From contig CAZNUA010000001.1 of NCBI GenBank assembly GCA_964576115.1, positions 42,906-94,396 of the forward strand: DNA of 51,491 nucleotides, read 5' to 3'. How positions within the stretch are numbered: position 1 is the stretch's first letter; each line of letters starts with the position of its first letter. The notes beneath the pieces are model-generated. The model had not been told where the DNA came from. It searched no databases and saw only the letters and a program-made list of their open reading frames with translations. The position numbers and the translations under genes were made by a program. Positions 6,713-15,207 of the stretch are shown here, piece by piece. The stretch is from CAYSYY01 sp964576115 [NCBI: uncultured Gemmatimonadota bacterium] (GTDB lineage Bacteria > Blakebacterota > Blakebacteria > Blakebacterales).

Positions 6713-8803
6713 TCAGTCCTTGAGATACTCTGCCAGCCAGTCGTAGATGGTGTTCCACCACACGAGCGCATTCTGAGGTCGGAGCACCCAGTGCCCCTCG
6801 TCGGGGAAGAGGAGAAGCCGGGCCCGGATGCCGCGACGGCGCAGGGCGGTGAACATCTCCAGCCCCTGTCCGAGCGGCACGCGGTAATCGAGCTCTCCAT
6901 GGATGATTAGCATCGGGGTTCGGAAATCCTTCACCGCTCCCATCGGGTTCCACCGTTCATAGAAGCGGTCATTCTCCCACGGCAGGCCGCCGAATTCCCA
7001 TTCAGGAAACCAGAGCTCCTCGGTGGTGCCGTACATACTGACGGTGTTGGCTACCCCGTCGTGGTTGACCAGGGTTCGGAAGCGATCGGTGTGCCCCTCG
7101 AACCAGTTCATCATGTAGCCGCCGTAGGAAGCCCCGCAGGCAGCCAGCCGGTCGGGATCGATGAAGGGATAACTGGCCAGGGTGTGGTCGAGCCCCCGCA
7201 TCAGATCTTCGAAGACCTTACCGCCCCAATCTCTAGTAATGTCATCTGTGAACTGTTGTCCGTATCCCGTGCTCCCACGGGGATTTATGAGTAGCACAAC
7301 ATATTCCGGAGCGGCGAACATGTTGGCATTCCAGCGATAGTGGAAGATATCGCTCCAGGCCCCCTGCGGGCCGCCGTGGACCAGGTAGATGAGCGGGTAG
7401 GTGCGGGCCGGGTCGAAACCGGGCGGGCGGATGAGGAAGCCCTCGACCTCGACTCCCCGGGCACCTTCAAACGTGAAAACCTCGGCCGGCGAGAGATCGA
7501 GCTCGGCCAACAGAGCGTCGTTGGTGTGCGTGAGGCGGCGCACTTCGGTGCCCTCGGCATCCAGCAGGTAGAGTTCGGTGGGCTGGTGGCTGGCCTGGCT
7601 CGCGGCAACGATTCCCAGACCGCCGGGGATCAGGGCAAGACCGCTGAAGTACCGCTGTCCGGTCAGCTGCGTGATCGCCCCGCCGGTGAGTTCCACCCGC
7701 CAGATACTGCGCCAGATCCGATCCTGGCAGTCGAAGACGAGGGAACCGGAATCGGGAGCCCAGACGAAGCTGTTGACCGAACGATCCAGCTCTTCGGTCA
7801 GGGCCCGGTGCTCGCCGCTGCGGCGGTCGTAGAGCATGAGCCGGGTACGGTCGGCCTCGAAGCCGGGACGCGTCATGGCCAGGTAGGCGATGAAGCGGCC
7901 ATCGGGCGAATAGACCGGCGAGGTGTCGTTGGCGTCACTGTCGGTCAGCAACACCGGCTCGCCCCCCTCGAGATCGGTCAGCCAGATATCGTTGCCGGTG
8001 CCGACCGCGACGGGGACATCGGTATTGCGCACGAAGGCCAGCTCGGTACCGTCGGGACTCAGGCTGTAATCCTGAAATCCCCCCAGCGAGATCGGAGGGG
8101 TGTCATGAGGACCGGGGGTGAGATCTCGCACCGCGCCGTTCTCGATGTTCACGATATGCACGTGGCTGCGCCGGCCGTCTTCCCACGTGTCCCAGTGCCG
8201 GTACATCAGTTCGTCGTAGATCCGGGCTCCGGTGGGGCCCTCGGACAGGCTCCGCAGGCGGGTCGCGGCTTCGTCACCCTCGGGCCAGACCTCGCTCACA
8301 AAAAGGAGTCGGGTCCCGTCGGTCGAAAACTGCGGGCCGGTCGCACCCCCCGGCTGACTGGTCAAGCGGCGGGCTTCCCCCCCACAGGCCGGGAGCAGGT
8401 AAATCTGGGCCCCGTCACCACCGCGGGTAGAGACAAACGCCAGCCACTCCCCGTCGGGGGACCAGACCGGCGAGGTGTCGGTACCGGGGGAATTGGTCAT
8501 CTGCATCGCTTCGCCCCCCTCGATCGGCACGACCCAGATGTCGCTGTTGCCCCGGTTGGCCTCGACATCGTACCAGGTCACCGTGTAGGCGACCCGGCTG
8601 CCGTCGGGGCTCACGACCGGCGAGCCCACCCGCCCCATGGCCCAGAGATCTTCGGGCGTGATCGGCCGGGGAGTCTGGGCCGAAAGCGACCCCGAAACCG
8701 CGATAAAACCAATCAGCAGGGGAAGAGTCCTGAGGACAGCGGTGCGGGTGTCGATTCGGGCGGGACGGTAGACGCACCAGCGGCGACGACGGATCCCCAT
8801 CAT
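6713..8803 (-). CDS. Secreted S9 acylaminoacyl-peptidase-like enzyme
   Basis: A 696-residue S9 peptidase. It has an Arg-rich N terminus, a hydrophobic segment ending in LSAQTP (signal peptide) and a WD40/TolB-like propeller with repeated SPDG motifs (PVVSPDGSRVAY, PVWSPDGEWLAF, PVYSPDGRFIAY). The hydrolase domain carries Ser in GASYGGYM (near 558), Asp in GELDYRVPL (near 638) and His in DEGHWVL (near 670). GASYGGYM is typical of the acylaminoacyl-peptidase branch, which removes blocked or short N-terminal units from peptides. I start at ATG 8803, because GGGGAAAGG sits 6 bases upstream. An in-frame GTG at 8833 has no such site. With the next gene it forms a pair for peptide degradation outside the cytoplasm. 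Confidence 0.9.
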   Translation of the reverse strand: MMGIRRRRWCVYRPARIDTRTAVLRTLPLLIGFIAVSGSLSAQTPRPITPEDLWAMGRVGSPVVSPDGSRVAYTVTWYDVEANRGNSDIWVVPIEGGEAMQMTNSPGTDTSPVWSPDGEWLAFVSTRGGDGAQIYLLPACGGEARRLTSQPGGATGPQFSTDGTRLLFVSEVWPEGDEAATRLRSLSEGPTGARIYDELMYRHWDTWEDGRRSHVHIVNIENGAVRDLTPGPHDTPPISLGGFQDYSLSPDGTELAFVRNTDVPVAVGTGNDIWLTDLEGGEPVLLTDSDANDTSPVYSPDGRFIAYLAMTRPGFEADRTRLMLYDRRSGEHRALTEELDRSVNSFVWAPDSGSLVFDCQDRIWRSIWRVELTGGAITQLTGQRYFSGLALIPGGLGIVAASQASHQPTELYLLDAEGTEVRRLTHTNDALLAELDLSPAEVFTFEGARGVEVEGFLIRPPGFDPARTYPLIYLVHGGPQGAWSDIFHYRWNANMFAAPEYVVLLINPRGSTGYGQQFTDDITRDWGGKVFEDLMRGLDHTLASYPFIDPDRLAACGASYGGYMMNWFEGHTDRFRTLVNHDGVANTVSMYGTTEELWFPEWEFGGLPWENDRFYERWNPMGAVKDFRTPMLIIHGELDYRVPLGQGLEMFTALRRRGIRARLLLFPDEGHWVLRPQNALVWWNTIYDWLAEYLKD

Positions 8804-9050
8804 CAGCATCCTTTCCCCGGGTGGGTGCGGCACAAACGCGTCTTCGCGAAGGAGGCCTCACTCTACTCCCGGGTTCGACGGGGGGTCAACCGGAGGCGCT
8901 TTTCCACCTGACCGCCGGCCGGAGAACCACTACTGTGCCTGAAGGAAGACGGATAAACCCGACCGGGTCTCTCGTGCCCTGTCACGAAACACCCGTTGTA
9001 TTCGAACGGCGTTGCATCCGCACCGGCAAAGTCCACGAAAGCGAGGAACG

Positions 9051-10193
9051 ATGCATATCGATCCCTTTGTCATGGAACGGTGGCAATCCACATACGAGCA
9101 CCAGGTCGGCTTCAATCTCTCCGAAAGCGGGGTGCACCCGCTGACCGTCGGTGAACTGCTCGATCTGCCCGGGGGTGATACCGGGCTCTCGGACGCCGAC
9201 CTGCACGCGGTCGGTCTCGGGTACGCCCAGGGCAACGGTGACGAGGGTTTGCGCGAGCACATCGCCGCCATCTATCCCGGGGCCGGTCTGCCCAACATTC
9301 TGCTGACTCACGGGGGCGCCGAGGCGAACTTCCTGACCACCCTGCGGCTCATCGAACCGGGAGACGAAGCCGTCATCATGCTTCCCAATTACATGCAGAC
9401 CCCTGCTCTGGTCGAGGCCTGGGGGGGCACGGTCCGACCGTGGCTGCTGACCGAGGCCGGCGGCTGGGCTCCCGATATCGGAGAGCTCGATGATCTCATC
9501 ACGCCCCAGACCCGTCTGATCGTCATCACCAATCCCAACAATCCGACCGGCCTGGTCTTCGGCGAAGAGGTCCTCGAGGCCGTCGTCGCCGCCGCCGAGC
9601 GGGTCGGGGCCTGGATCCTGGCCGACGAGATCTACCGCGGGGCTGAAATCAGCGGCCCCGAAACCCCCAGTTTCTGGGGCCGGTACGACCGCCTGCTCGT
9701 CACGTCGGGACTCTCGAAAGCCTATGGTCTGCCGGGGCTGCGCATCGGCTGGATCGTCAGTCCCGAGGTCGATCTGGTGAACGAGCTCTGGGCTTACCAC
9801 GACTACACCACCATCGCCGCCGCCCGCATCACCGAGGTGCTGGCCCGCCACGCACTGGAGCCCGAACGCCGGCGGCGCATCCTCGAGCGGACCCGCGGCA
9901 TTCTGAACCGTAACCTGCCGCTGCTCAAAGCCTGGCTCGACACTCAGGAGGGCCTGTTCTCGTTCGTCGAACCGCAGGCGGGGGCGATCATGTGGGTTCG
10001 CTACGATCTTGAGGTGAACAGCAGCGAGCTGGCAGAGCGGGTGCGCGTGGAAGAGGACGTCCTGATCGAACCGGGGGATCATTTCGGAGTGGACCGCTAC
10101 CTCAGGCTCGGTTACGGCCCCGAACCCGACTACCTAGCCGAGGCGCTGGAAGGAGTCAAGCGGGTGATCGAGCACTACCAGGCCGGTGAGTAA
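9051..10193 (+). CDS. Class I/II pyridoxal-phosphate aminotransferase
   Basis: A 380-residue fold-type I aminotransferase, close to the family's usual length. It shows the glycine turn THGGAEAN (near 88-95), NPNNPTG (near 163-169), the cofactor aspartate in LADEIYRG and the Schiff-base lysine K223 in SGLSKAYGLPGLRIGW. The substrate arginine is expected in the C-terminal RLGYGPEPDY. GAGGA ends 5 bases before ATG 9051; the frame is open upstream to 9012 but that start has no ribosome site. The next gene, an ornithine-cyclodeaminase homologue, begins at the very next base. The two may act on the same amino acid, for example in making or recycling a cyclic or N-substituted amino acid. Substrate unknown. 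Confidence 0.88.
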   Translation: MHIDPFVMERWQSTYEHQVGFNLSESGVHPLTVGELLDLPGGDTGLSDADLHAVGLGYAQGNGDEGLREHIAAIYPGAGLPNILLTHGGAEANFLTTLRLIEPGDEAVIMLPNYMQTPALVEAWGGTVRPWLLTEAGGWAPDIGELDDLITPQTRLIVITNPNNPTGLVFGEEVLEAVVAAAERVGAWILADEIYRGAEISGPETPSFWGRYDRLLVTSGLSKAYGLPGLRIGWIVSPEVDLVNELWAYHDYTTIAAARITEVLARHALEPERRRRILERTRGILNRNLPLLKAWLDTQEGLFSFVEPQAGAIMWVRYDLEVNSSELAERVRVEEDVLIEPGDHFGVDRYLRLGYGPEPDYLAEALEGVKRVIEHYQAGE

Positions 10194-11195
10194 GTGATCA
10201 AGGAGCGAAACGTGCTGCACCTGGTTGAAAGTCAGATCCGCAACCTCATCGGGCCCGATGAAGCCCTCACAGCCGTCCGGGAGGCCTTTGCCGCTCTGGC
10301 CCGGGGCGAAGTGCATCAGCCGCCGGTGATCGGGCTCGACCTGACCGACCGCAAGGGCGAGGTACACCTCAAGGGAGCCTACGTCAGCGGTCAGCCCTTC
10401 TTTTCGTTCAAGGTTGCCACCGGTTTTTATGACAACCCCGCCCGGGGGCTGCCGACCGGTTCGGGGATCGTCCTGGTCTTCGATGCCTGGACCGGCTTCC
10501 CGGCGGCCCTGCTGCAGGACAACGGCTATCTGACCGAAATGCGGACCGCCGCCGCGGGAGCGCTGGCCTGCCAGACCCTGGCCCGGCCCGAGGCCCGCAC
10601 CCTGGGCCTGGTGGGCGCCGGCACCCAGGCCCGTTACCAGCTTCGAGCCCTGGCCAATGAACGGGATCTGGAACGGGTTGTGGTCTGGAGCCGCAGCCCG
10701 GAGCGGGTGGCGGCTTTTATCGAGGAGATGAGCGGGGAATTTCCCTTCGCTGTGGAAGCCGCCCCCTCACCCGATGCGGTCGTCTCGGCGACCGAAATCG
10801 TCATCACCGTCACTCCCAGCCGCGAACCGCTCATCCCGGCCGACGCCCTGCATGCCGGGCTGCATCTGACCTGTGTGGGCAGCGATCAGCCGGGCAAGCA
10901 GGAACTCGATCCGGCCACCTTCCGCCGGATCGACCGCATATACGCCGACCACATCGAACAGGCCGCCAGCCAGGGCGAGCTGCAGCATGCCATCGCCGGG
11001 GGAGTCCTCGGACGCTCCGAGATCGCCGGCACCCTGGGCGAGGTGCTGGTGGCTCTCGAAGAAGGACGGACGTCGGCCGATGAGATTACCTTCTGCGACC
11101 TGACCGGGACCGGGGTCCAGGATGCCGCTATCGCCTCGCTGACCGTCGAACGGGCCCGCGAACAGGGGGTGGGCGGCACCCTCGGCCAGACCTGA
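10194..11195 (+). CDS. Ornithine cyclodeaminase / mu-crystallin family protein
   Basis: 333 residues, full length for the family. It carries the dinucleotide-binding loop LGLVGAGTQARYQL (near 138-151), the substrate-binding segment FFSFKVATGFYDN (near 67-79), MRTAAAGALA (near 115-125) and a C-terminal CDLTGTGVQDAA segment with the expected catalytic Asp. Members include ornithine cyclodeaminase (ornithine to proline), alanine dehydrogenase, ketimine reductase and N-(carboxyethyl)-ornithine synthase types, so the reaction is open. GTG directly abuts the TAA of the aminotransferase gene, and GGTGAG just before it can act as ribosome site, so translation is coupled. The glycosyltransferase gene follows after 10 bases. 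Confidence 0.88.
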   Translation: MIKERNVLHLVESQIRNLIGPDEALTAVREAFAALARGEVHQPPVIGLDLTDRKGEVHLKGAYVSGQPFFSFKVATGFYDNPARGLPTGSGIVLVFDAWTGFPAALLQDNGYLTEMRTAAAGALACQTLARPEARTLGLVGAGTQARYQLRALANERDLERVVVWSRSPERVAAFIEEMSGEFPFAVEAAPSPDAVVSATEIVITVTPSREPLIPADALHAGLHLTCVGSDQPGKQELDPATFRRIDRIYADHIEQAASQGELQHAIAGGVLGRSEIAGTLGEVLVALEEGRTSADEITFCDLTGTGVQDAAIASLTVERAREQGVGGTLGQT

Positions 11196-11205
11196 GGCAG
11201 CGGTC

Positions 11206-12375
11206 GTGCCCCGTCCCTTCCGGCTGCTGACGATCAACTCCTCGCCTTCGATGGGGGGCCTGGAACGCTTTCAGCTCCGGCTGGCGGTCGATCTGGCCGA
11301 TCGGGGCCACGACGTGACCGCTGTCGGGGCTCCCGGATCGCGCTGGAGCCGGGCCGCCGCCGAAGCCGGACTGCAGGTCGCAACCCGGCGCTTTCATGCC
11401 TATCTCTCCCCGTTCGCAGTCCTGCGCCTGGCCCGCATCTTCAAACGGCTCGAGCCCGATCTCATCCACTACCGCCTGAGCCGGAATATCTGGACGATCG
11501 CACCGGCCGCCCGCCTCACCGGACGGCGGGGCCGGGTGGTGCACACCCTGGGCATGAACCCGGGGGGGCGGCTGCGCGATCCGGTGCATCGCTGGCTGCG
11601 CAACACCCTCGGGGCTTTCGTGGCTCCGACTCCGGCCACGGCTGCAAAGGCGGAGCTGGTCTGGGGAATGCGCGAGGGGGAGACGGTCGTGATCCCGAAC
11701 TATGCCCCGACCGCCCCCTTCGCCGACCCCGCTCTCGACGCCGAGGCTGCCGCCTGGCGCAGGAGCTGGGGTGTGCCGGCCGACACGGCGGGAGTGCTCT
11801 GTATCGGCACCCTCACCCGGCTCGAACCGGCCAAGGGAACCGAAGAGTTCGTCGAGGCGGCCCTGCGGATTGCGGAGCGCGAGGAGGGCCGCGAAGTCCG
11901 TTTCATCGTCGGCGGTCCCCCCTCCCCCGGCCGGGAGAAGTGGGTGGCGGAGCTCGAAGCCCGAAGCAGGGATTCGGCCGCGGCACATCGGATCATCTTC
12001 ACCGGCGCGATCGAACCGCAGCGGGTACCGGCTTTCCTGAGTGCGCTCGACGCCTTCGTGCTGGCCAGTCACCGCGAAACCTTCGGCCTGGTCCTGGTCG
12101 AAGCCATGCTGGCCGGCTGCGTGGTGATCGCCGCCCGCGGTCCCGGTTCCGATTTCATCCTCGACGGGGGTCGGGCCGGAACCCTGGTGCCCCCGCGCGA
12201 TCCCGGGGCTCTGACCGAAGTCCTGCTCGACCTGCTGTCCGGCCGGGAGGATATCTGGGTCACGGGTCCTGCGGGGCAGGAGGATGCCCGCCGGCGCTTT
12301 ACCGATGAAGCGGTGCTCGACCGTTACGAACACCTCTTCCGGAGCCTGCTCGGAACCGCGGGGGACGAGGTTTGA
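11206..12375 (+). CDS. GT4-type glycosyltransferase
   Basis: A 389-residue GT-B fold enzyme. The N-terminal acceptor domain opens with SMGGLERFQLRLA (near 15-27), the glycine-rich turn of GT4 enzymes. The C-terminal donor domain carries RETFGLVLVEAM (near 289-300), which matches the EX7E nucleotide-sugar site, and a terminal helix with FTDEAVLDRYEHLF. It transfers a sugar from a nucleotide donor to an acceptor that cannot be predicted. It starts with GTG, with GAGG 8 bases upstream, 10 bases after the previous gene, so it may share that operon. No other envelope-polysaccharide gene lies beside it, which is unusual for GT4 enzymes. Confidence 0.9.
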   Translation: MPRPFRLLTINSSPSMGGLERFQLRLAVDLADRGHDVTAVGAPGSRWSRAAAEAGLQVATRRFHAYLSPFAVLRLARIFKRLEPDLIHYRLSRNIWTIAPAARLTGRRGRVVHTLGMNPGGRLRDPVHRWLRNTLGAFVAPTPATAAKAELVWGMREGETVVIPNYAPTAPFADPALDAEAAAWRRSWGVPADTAGVLCIGTLTRLEPAKGTEEFVEAALRIAEREEGREVRFIVGGPPSPGREKWVAELEARSRDSAAAHRIIFTGAIEPQRVPAFLSALDAFVLASHRETFGLVLVEAMLAGCVVIAARGPGSDFILDGGRAGTLVPPRDPGALTEVLLDLLSGREDIWVTGPAGQEDARRRFTDEAVLDRYEHLFRSLLGTAGDEV

Positions 12376-12437
12376 TTCTCTACGGCGAAACTCTGCCGGG
12401 CACCTCTGCCTGACCGGGAACGACTGGAGGGTCGCTG

Positions 12438-13067
12438 ATGGCTCGAACCGAACCGTTCGAGAAACATCCCCGACGCTACGAGGCCTGGTTCGAGCGCAAC
12501 CCGCACGCCTGGCATTCCGAGGTCGAGACGCTACGCATGGTACAGGAACAACCTCCCCGGCGGGGCCTGGAGATCGGGGTGGGAACCGGTCGTTTCGCCC
12601 TTCCGCTGGGATTCGGCTACGGTCTCGAACCGGCCCGGCCGATGATCGAGCACGCACGACAGGCGGGAATCACCGTTGTGCGGGGGATTGCCGAAAGACT
12701 CCCCTTCGCACCGCAGACCTTCGATCAGGTACTCCTGGTCACCACCATCTGCTTCGTGGACGACCTGGAGGCATCCTTCCGGGAAGCCCGCCGGGTTCTC
12801 GCCTCCGGCGGGCAACTGTTGATCGGTCTGGTCGATCGGGAAAGCCCGGTGGGTCAACACTACCTGCGCCACCAGGCCGAGAGCGTCTTCTATCGCGAGG
12901 CCACCTTCTACAGCACCGATCAGGTTCTGGACCTGCTCGCCGCAGCCGGCTTCGGAGCCTTCCGGCTGGCCCAGACCATTTTCGGTATGCCCGCCGAGAT
13001 GACCGCTCCCGATCCGGTGCGGGAGGGCTACGGAAAGGGCTCCTTCGTCGCCATCCGCGCCCAATGA
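12438..13067 (+). CDS. Class I SAM-dependent methyltransferase (UbiE/type 11-like)
   Basis: A 209-residue Rossmann-fold methyltransferase. Motif I is GLEIGVGTGRFALPL (near 37-51), followed by an acidic strand end (GYGLEPA) and motif IV region FDQVLLVTTICFVDD (near 95-109), then RVLASGGQLLIGLVD. Family length is normal. GGAGG 8 bases before the ATG supports the start. It sits 62 bases after the glycosyltransferase gene on the same strand and may be cotranscribed. The methyl acceptor is unknown: small-molecule, quinone-like and sugar substrates are all possible in this family. Confidence 0.85.
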   Translation: MARTEPFEKHPRRYEAWFERNPHAWHSEVETLRMVQEQPPRRGLEIGVGTGRFALPLGFGYGLEPARPMIEHARQAGITVVRGIAERLPFAPQTFDQVLLVTTICFVDDLEASFREARRVLASGGQLLIGLVDRESPVGQHYLRHQAESVFYREATFYSTDQVLDLLAAAGFGAFRLAQTIFGMPAEMTAPDPVREGYGKGSFVAIRAQ

Positions 13068-13253
13068 AAACCCGCACCGCCCGAAACAGGGAATGGGATG
13101 GTCCGGGTCTGCGATCCCGACGGCGGCGACACCCGAACGGATAGCGGGGCATCGGCGAGTCGGGACGAATCGGGCAGAATCGAGTGCGGACCGCCCGCAT
13201 GTCAGGGCCAACGGCTTTCGTCATTGAAGAGTGGTCTCTGCTCCCGACTTCGG

Positions 13254-13259
13254 TACAAT
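13254..13259 (+). promoter_or_regulatory. Candidate -10 box for the LytS-type kinase gene
   Basis: TACAAT ends 6 bases before the A of ATG 13266, so transcription would begin at or next to the start codon. There is no good -35, and the only Shine-Dalgarno-like bases are AGG, 3 bases from ATG. A leaderless mRNA is possible. This is sequence inference without support from transcript data. Confidence 0.35.
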
Positions 13260-13265
13260 AGGTAT

Positions 13266-14291
13266 ATGATCAACCGTTTTCTCCGAATCGTGAAAGCAGC
13301 CTGGGGCAACCGGATCCTGCGCCATATCAGTATCTGGGCCTTCGCTTTCGGAGCGCTCTATCTCAACATCAGTCTTTTTGAAACACCACCCGAGGCTCTC
13401 AAGATTGCCTCAACCATCGTGCTGCCGGGATTGCTGCCGGTCTACGTGCACTTCTTCGCTCTCAGCCGCTATTTCGAACGACAGCGTTATGCCGCCTACG
13501 GCCTCTGGGTCGTCGCCATCCTCGCCGCCTCGGCCCTGTGGGCAGAATGGCTGCACCGCCTCATCGAGCACAATCCCGAAGCCCACACATCGGGGATGGG
13601 ACTCGCCATTCTCTACCTGATTGTTTCGACCGGAGGGCGGTATTTTTCGCGCGGTATCAGCCAGCAGTACCGGCTCCAGGAGGCCGAAGCGAAACAGCTG
13701 CGCACCGAACTGGCCCTGCTGCGTTCCCGGATCGATCCCCACTTCTTGTTCAACACTCTCAACAGTCTCTACGCCCTGAGCCTGGACAACTCCGAACGCA
13801 CGCCCGAGGTGATTCTGAAGCTCTCGGATATGATGCGGTACGTGCTCGACAGCTCGCAGCACAACGCCGTACCGCTGACCGACGAGATCAGGTTCCTGCA
13901 CAATTATGTGGAACTGGAAACCCTGCGCTTCGGCAAAGCTCCCGATATCCGACTGAGGGTCACGGGGGACCCGGATACCCGGCGTATCGCCCCGATGCTG
14001 CTGATCCCGTTTGTCGAGAACGCCTTCAAGCATGGCCTGAACAACGCCGGCGCGCAGGAGTACGTCCATATCGATATCGACCTGACCGCTGACCGGTTCC
14101 TCTTCGCGATCGAAAACGGCCCTCCCGCCCGCGACCGGGGCCCCGGCGACGGACCGAACGGAAAAGACACCGGCGGTCTGGGTCTGGAGAACGTGCGGCG
14201 GCGACTGGCGCTGCTCTATCCCGACAGTCACCGCCTCGCTGTCGCAGCCGGCGAGCGGACCTTTCGCGTCGAGCTGGAGATCGAGTTGTGA
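13266..14291 (+). CDS. LytS-type sensor histidine kinase
   Basis: 341 residues. Four membrane helices fill the first 130 residues (for example ISIWAFAFGALYLNISLF and YAAYGLWVVAILAASAL). A coiled segment leads to the His_kinase domain with phospho-acceptor H159 in DPHFLFNTLNSLYAL, then an ATPase domain with the N box PFVENAFKHGLN (near 246-257) and GGLGLENVRRRL. There is no periplasmic sensor domain, so the signal is probably sensed in or at the membrane. The cognate LytTR regulator follows after 34 bases. The frame is open upstream to 13098, but that stretch looks non-coding and ATG 13266 begins the first helix. Confidence 0.92.
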   Translation: MINRFLRIVKAAWGNRILRHISIWAFAFGALYLNISLFETPPEALKIASTIVLPGLLPVYVHFFALSRYFERQRYAAYGLWVVAILAASALWAEWLHRLIEHNPEAHTSGMGLAILYLIVSTGGRYFSRGISQQYRLQEAEAKQLRTELALLRSRIDPHFLFNTLNSLYALSLDNSERTPEVILKLSDMMRYVLDSSQHNAVPLTDEIRFLHNYVELETLRFGKAPDIRLRVTGDPDTRRIAPMLLIPFVENAFKHGLNNAGAQEYVHIDIDLTADRFLFAIENGPPARDRGPGDGPNGKDTGGLGLENVRRRLALLYPDSHRLAVAAGERTFRVELEIEL

Positions 14292-14325
14292 CCCGGACCG
14301 GCTGCAATGAACGGGAGCGAGTCCG

Positions 14326-15111
14326 GTGACGATGCGCTGTCTGATCGTTGACGACGAACCCCTGGCCCGCCGGGTGCTTGCCAGGCATATCGCCGCCGTG
14401 CCCTCTCTGGAACTGATCGGGGAGTGCGGCAGCGCCGCCGAAGCGGCGGCCTGTCTGCACGAACAGGCGGTCGACGTGATCTTCCTGGATATCGAGATGC
14501 CCGAGATGACCGGTCTCGACTTCCTGAAAACCCTGCCCGATCGACCCCGGATCATCCTCACCACGGCCTACTCCGAATACGCTCTGGAGGGGTACGAGTA
14601 TGCCGTGGTGGATTACCTGCTCAAACCGATCTCCTTCGAACGCTTCCTCACCGCGGTGAACCGGCTCCCTTCCCGACCGGCGGCAGCAGGCAGCCGGATC
14701 GGAGAGGGCGAAAGCGCCCCGGCAGCGCAGGGAAAATCAACCCGGGAACCGGCTTCTGAACCGGACGCGGCCGACTTCATCTTCCTGCGGGCCGACCGTG
14801 TCGATCATAAGGTCGCCTTCGACGATATCAGCGTCATCGAGGGCTACGGCAACTATGTCAAGGTCCATACCGACCGGGGCACGATCATGACTGCCGGCAC
14901 GCTCGCAGCCATGGAGGAATCCCTGCCCCGCGAGCGTTTCCTGCGCGTCCACCGCTCGTATATCGTCGCCGTGTCACGGATCGAGCAGGTCGAGAGCACC
15001 GCTCTGCAGCTCGGCCGGCGTACCGTCCCGATCGGCAGCTCCTACCGGCGGGGTGTCCTGGAGATCCTGGACCGGTATTCACCCTCCAAACGGCCGTCTT
15101 CATCCCGCTGA
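14326..15111 (+). CDS. LytTR-family response regulator
   Basis: 261 residues (259 if ATG 14332 is used). The receiver domain has the acidic pocket VDDEP (near 8-12), phospho-acceptor D55 in FLDIEMPEMTG, TTAYSEYALEGYEY and the switch lysine in DYLLKPISF. A linker of about 40 residues rich in Ala, Ser and Glu leads to a LytTR DNA-binding domain (about 165-255, IEGYGNYVKVHTDRG and FLRVHRSYIVAV). With the preceding kinase it forms a two-component system. Its likely targets include the permease and TPR genes that follow on the same strand, but no binding site was identified. Confidence 0.93.
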   Translation: MTMRCLIVDDEPLARRVLARHIAAVPSLELIGECGSAAEAAACLHEQAVDVIFLDIEMPEMTGLDFLKTLPDRPRIILTTAYSEYALEGYEYAVVDYLLKPISFERFLTAVNRLPSRPAAAGSRIGEGESAPAAQGKSTREPASEPDAADFIFLRADRVDHKVAFDDISVIEGYGNYVKVHTDRGTIMTAGTLAAMEESLPRERFLRVHRSYIVAVSRIEQVESTALQLGRRTVPIGSSYRRGVLEILDRYSPSKRPSSSR

Positions 15112-15207
15112 CCGCGCCCTTGACCACCTTTCACCCTCCCTCGAGCTCCACCCCGCGTATGCTATCGGGTACCCAACACCGATCGATTCGGGGAGAGCGA
15201 AGACCAC

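Noticed and set aside
7340-8911. 523-codon plus-strand frame opposite the second S9 gene
   Set aside because: Shadow of the conserved minus-strand peptidase; no domain, no ribosome site.
11128-12657. 509-codon minus-strand frame across the glycosyltransferase gene
   Set aside because: Overlaps three conserved plus-strand genes and shows only GC-driven composition.
13098-13265. Upstream extension of the LytS kinase frame by 56 codons
   Set aside because: Extension is polar and unlike any LytS N terminus; ATG 13266 starts the first membrane helix and follows a -10-like box.
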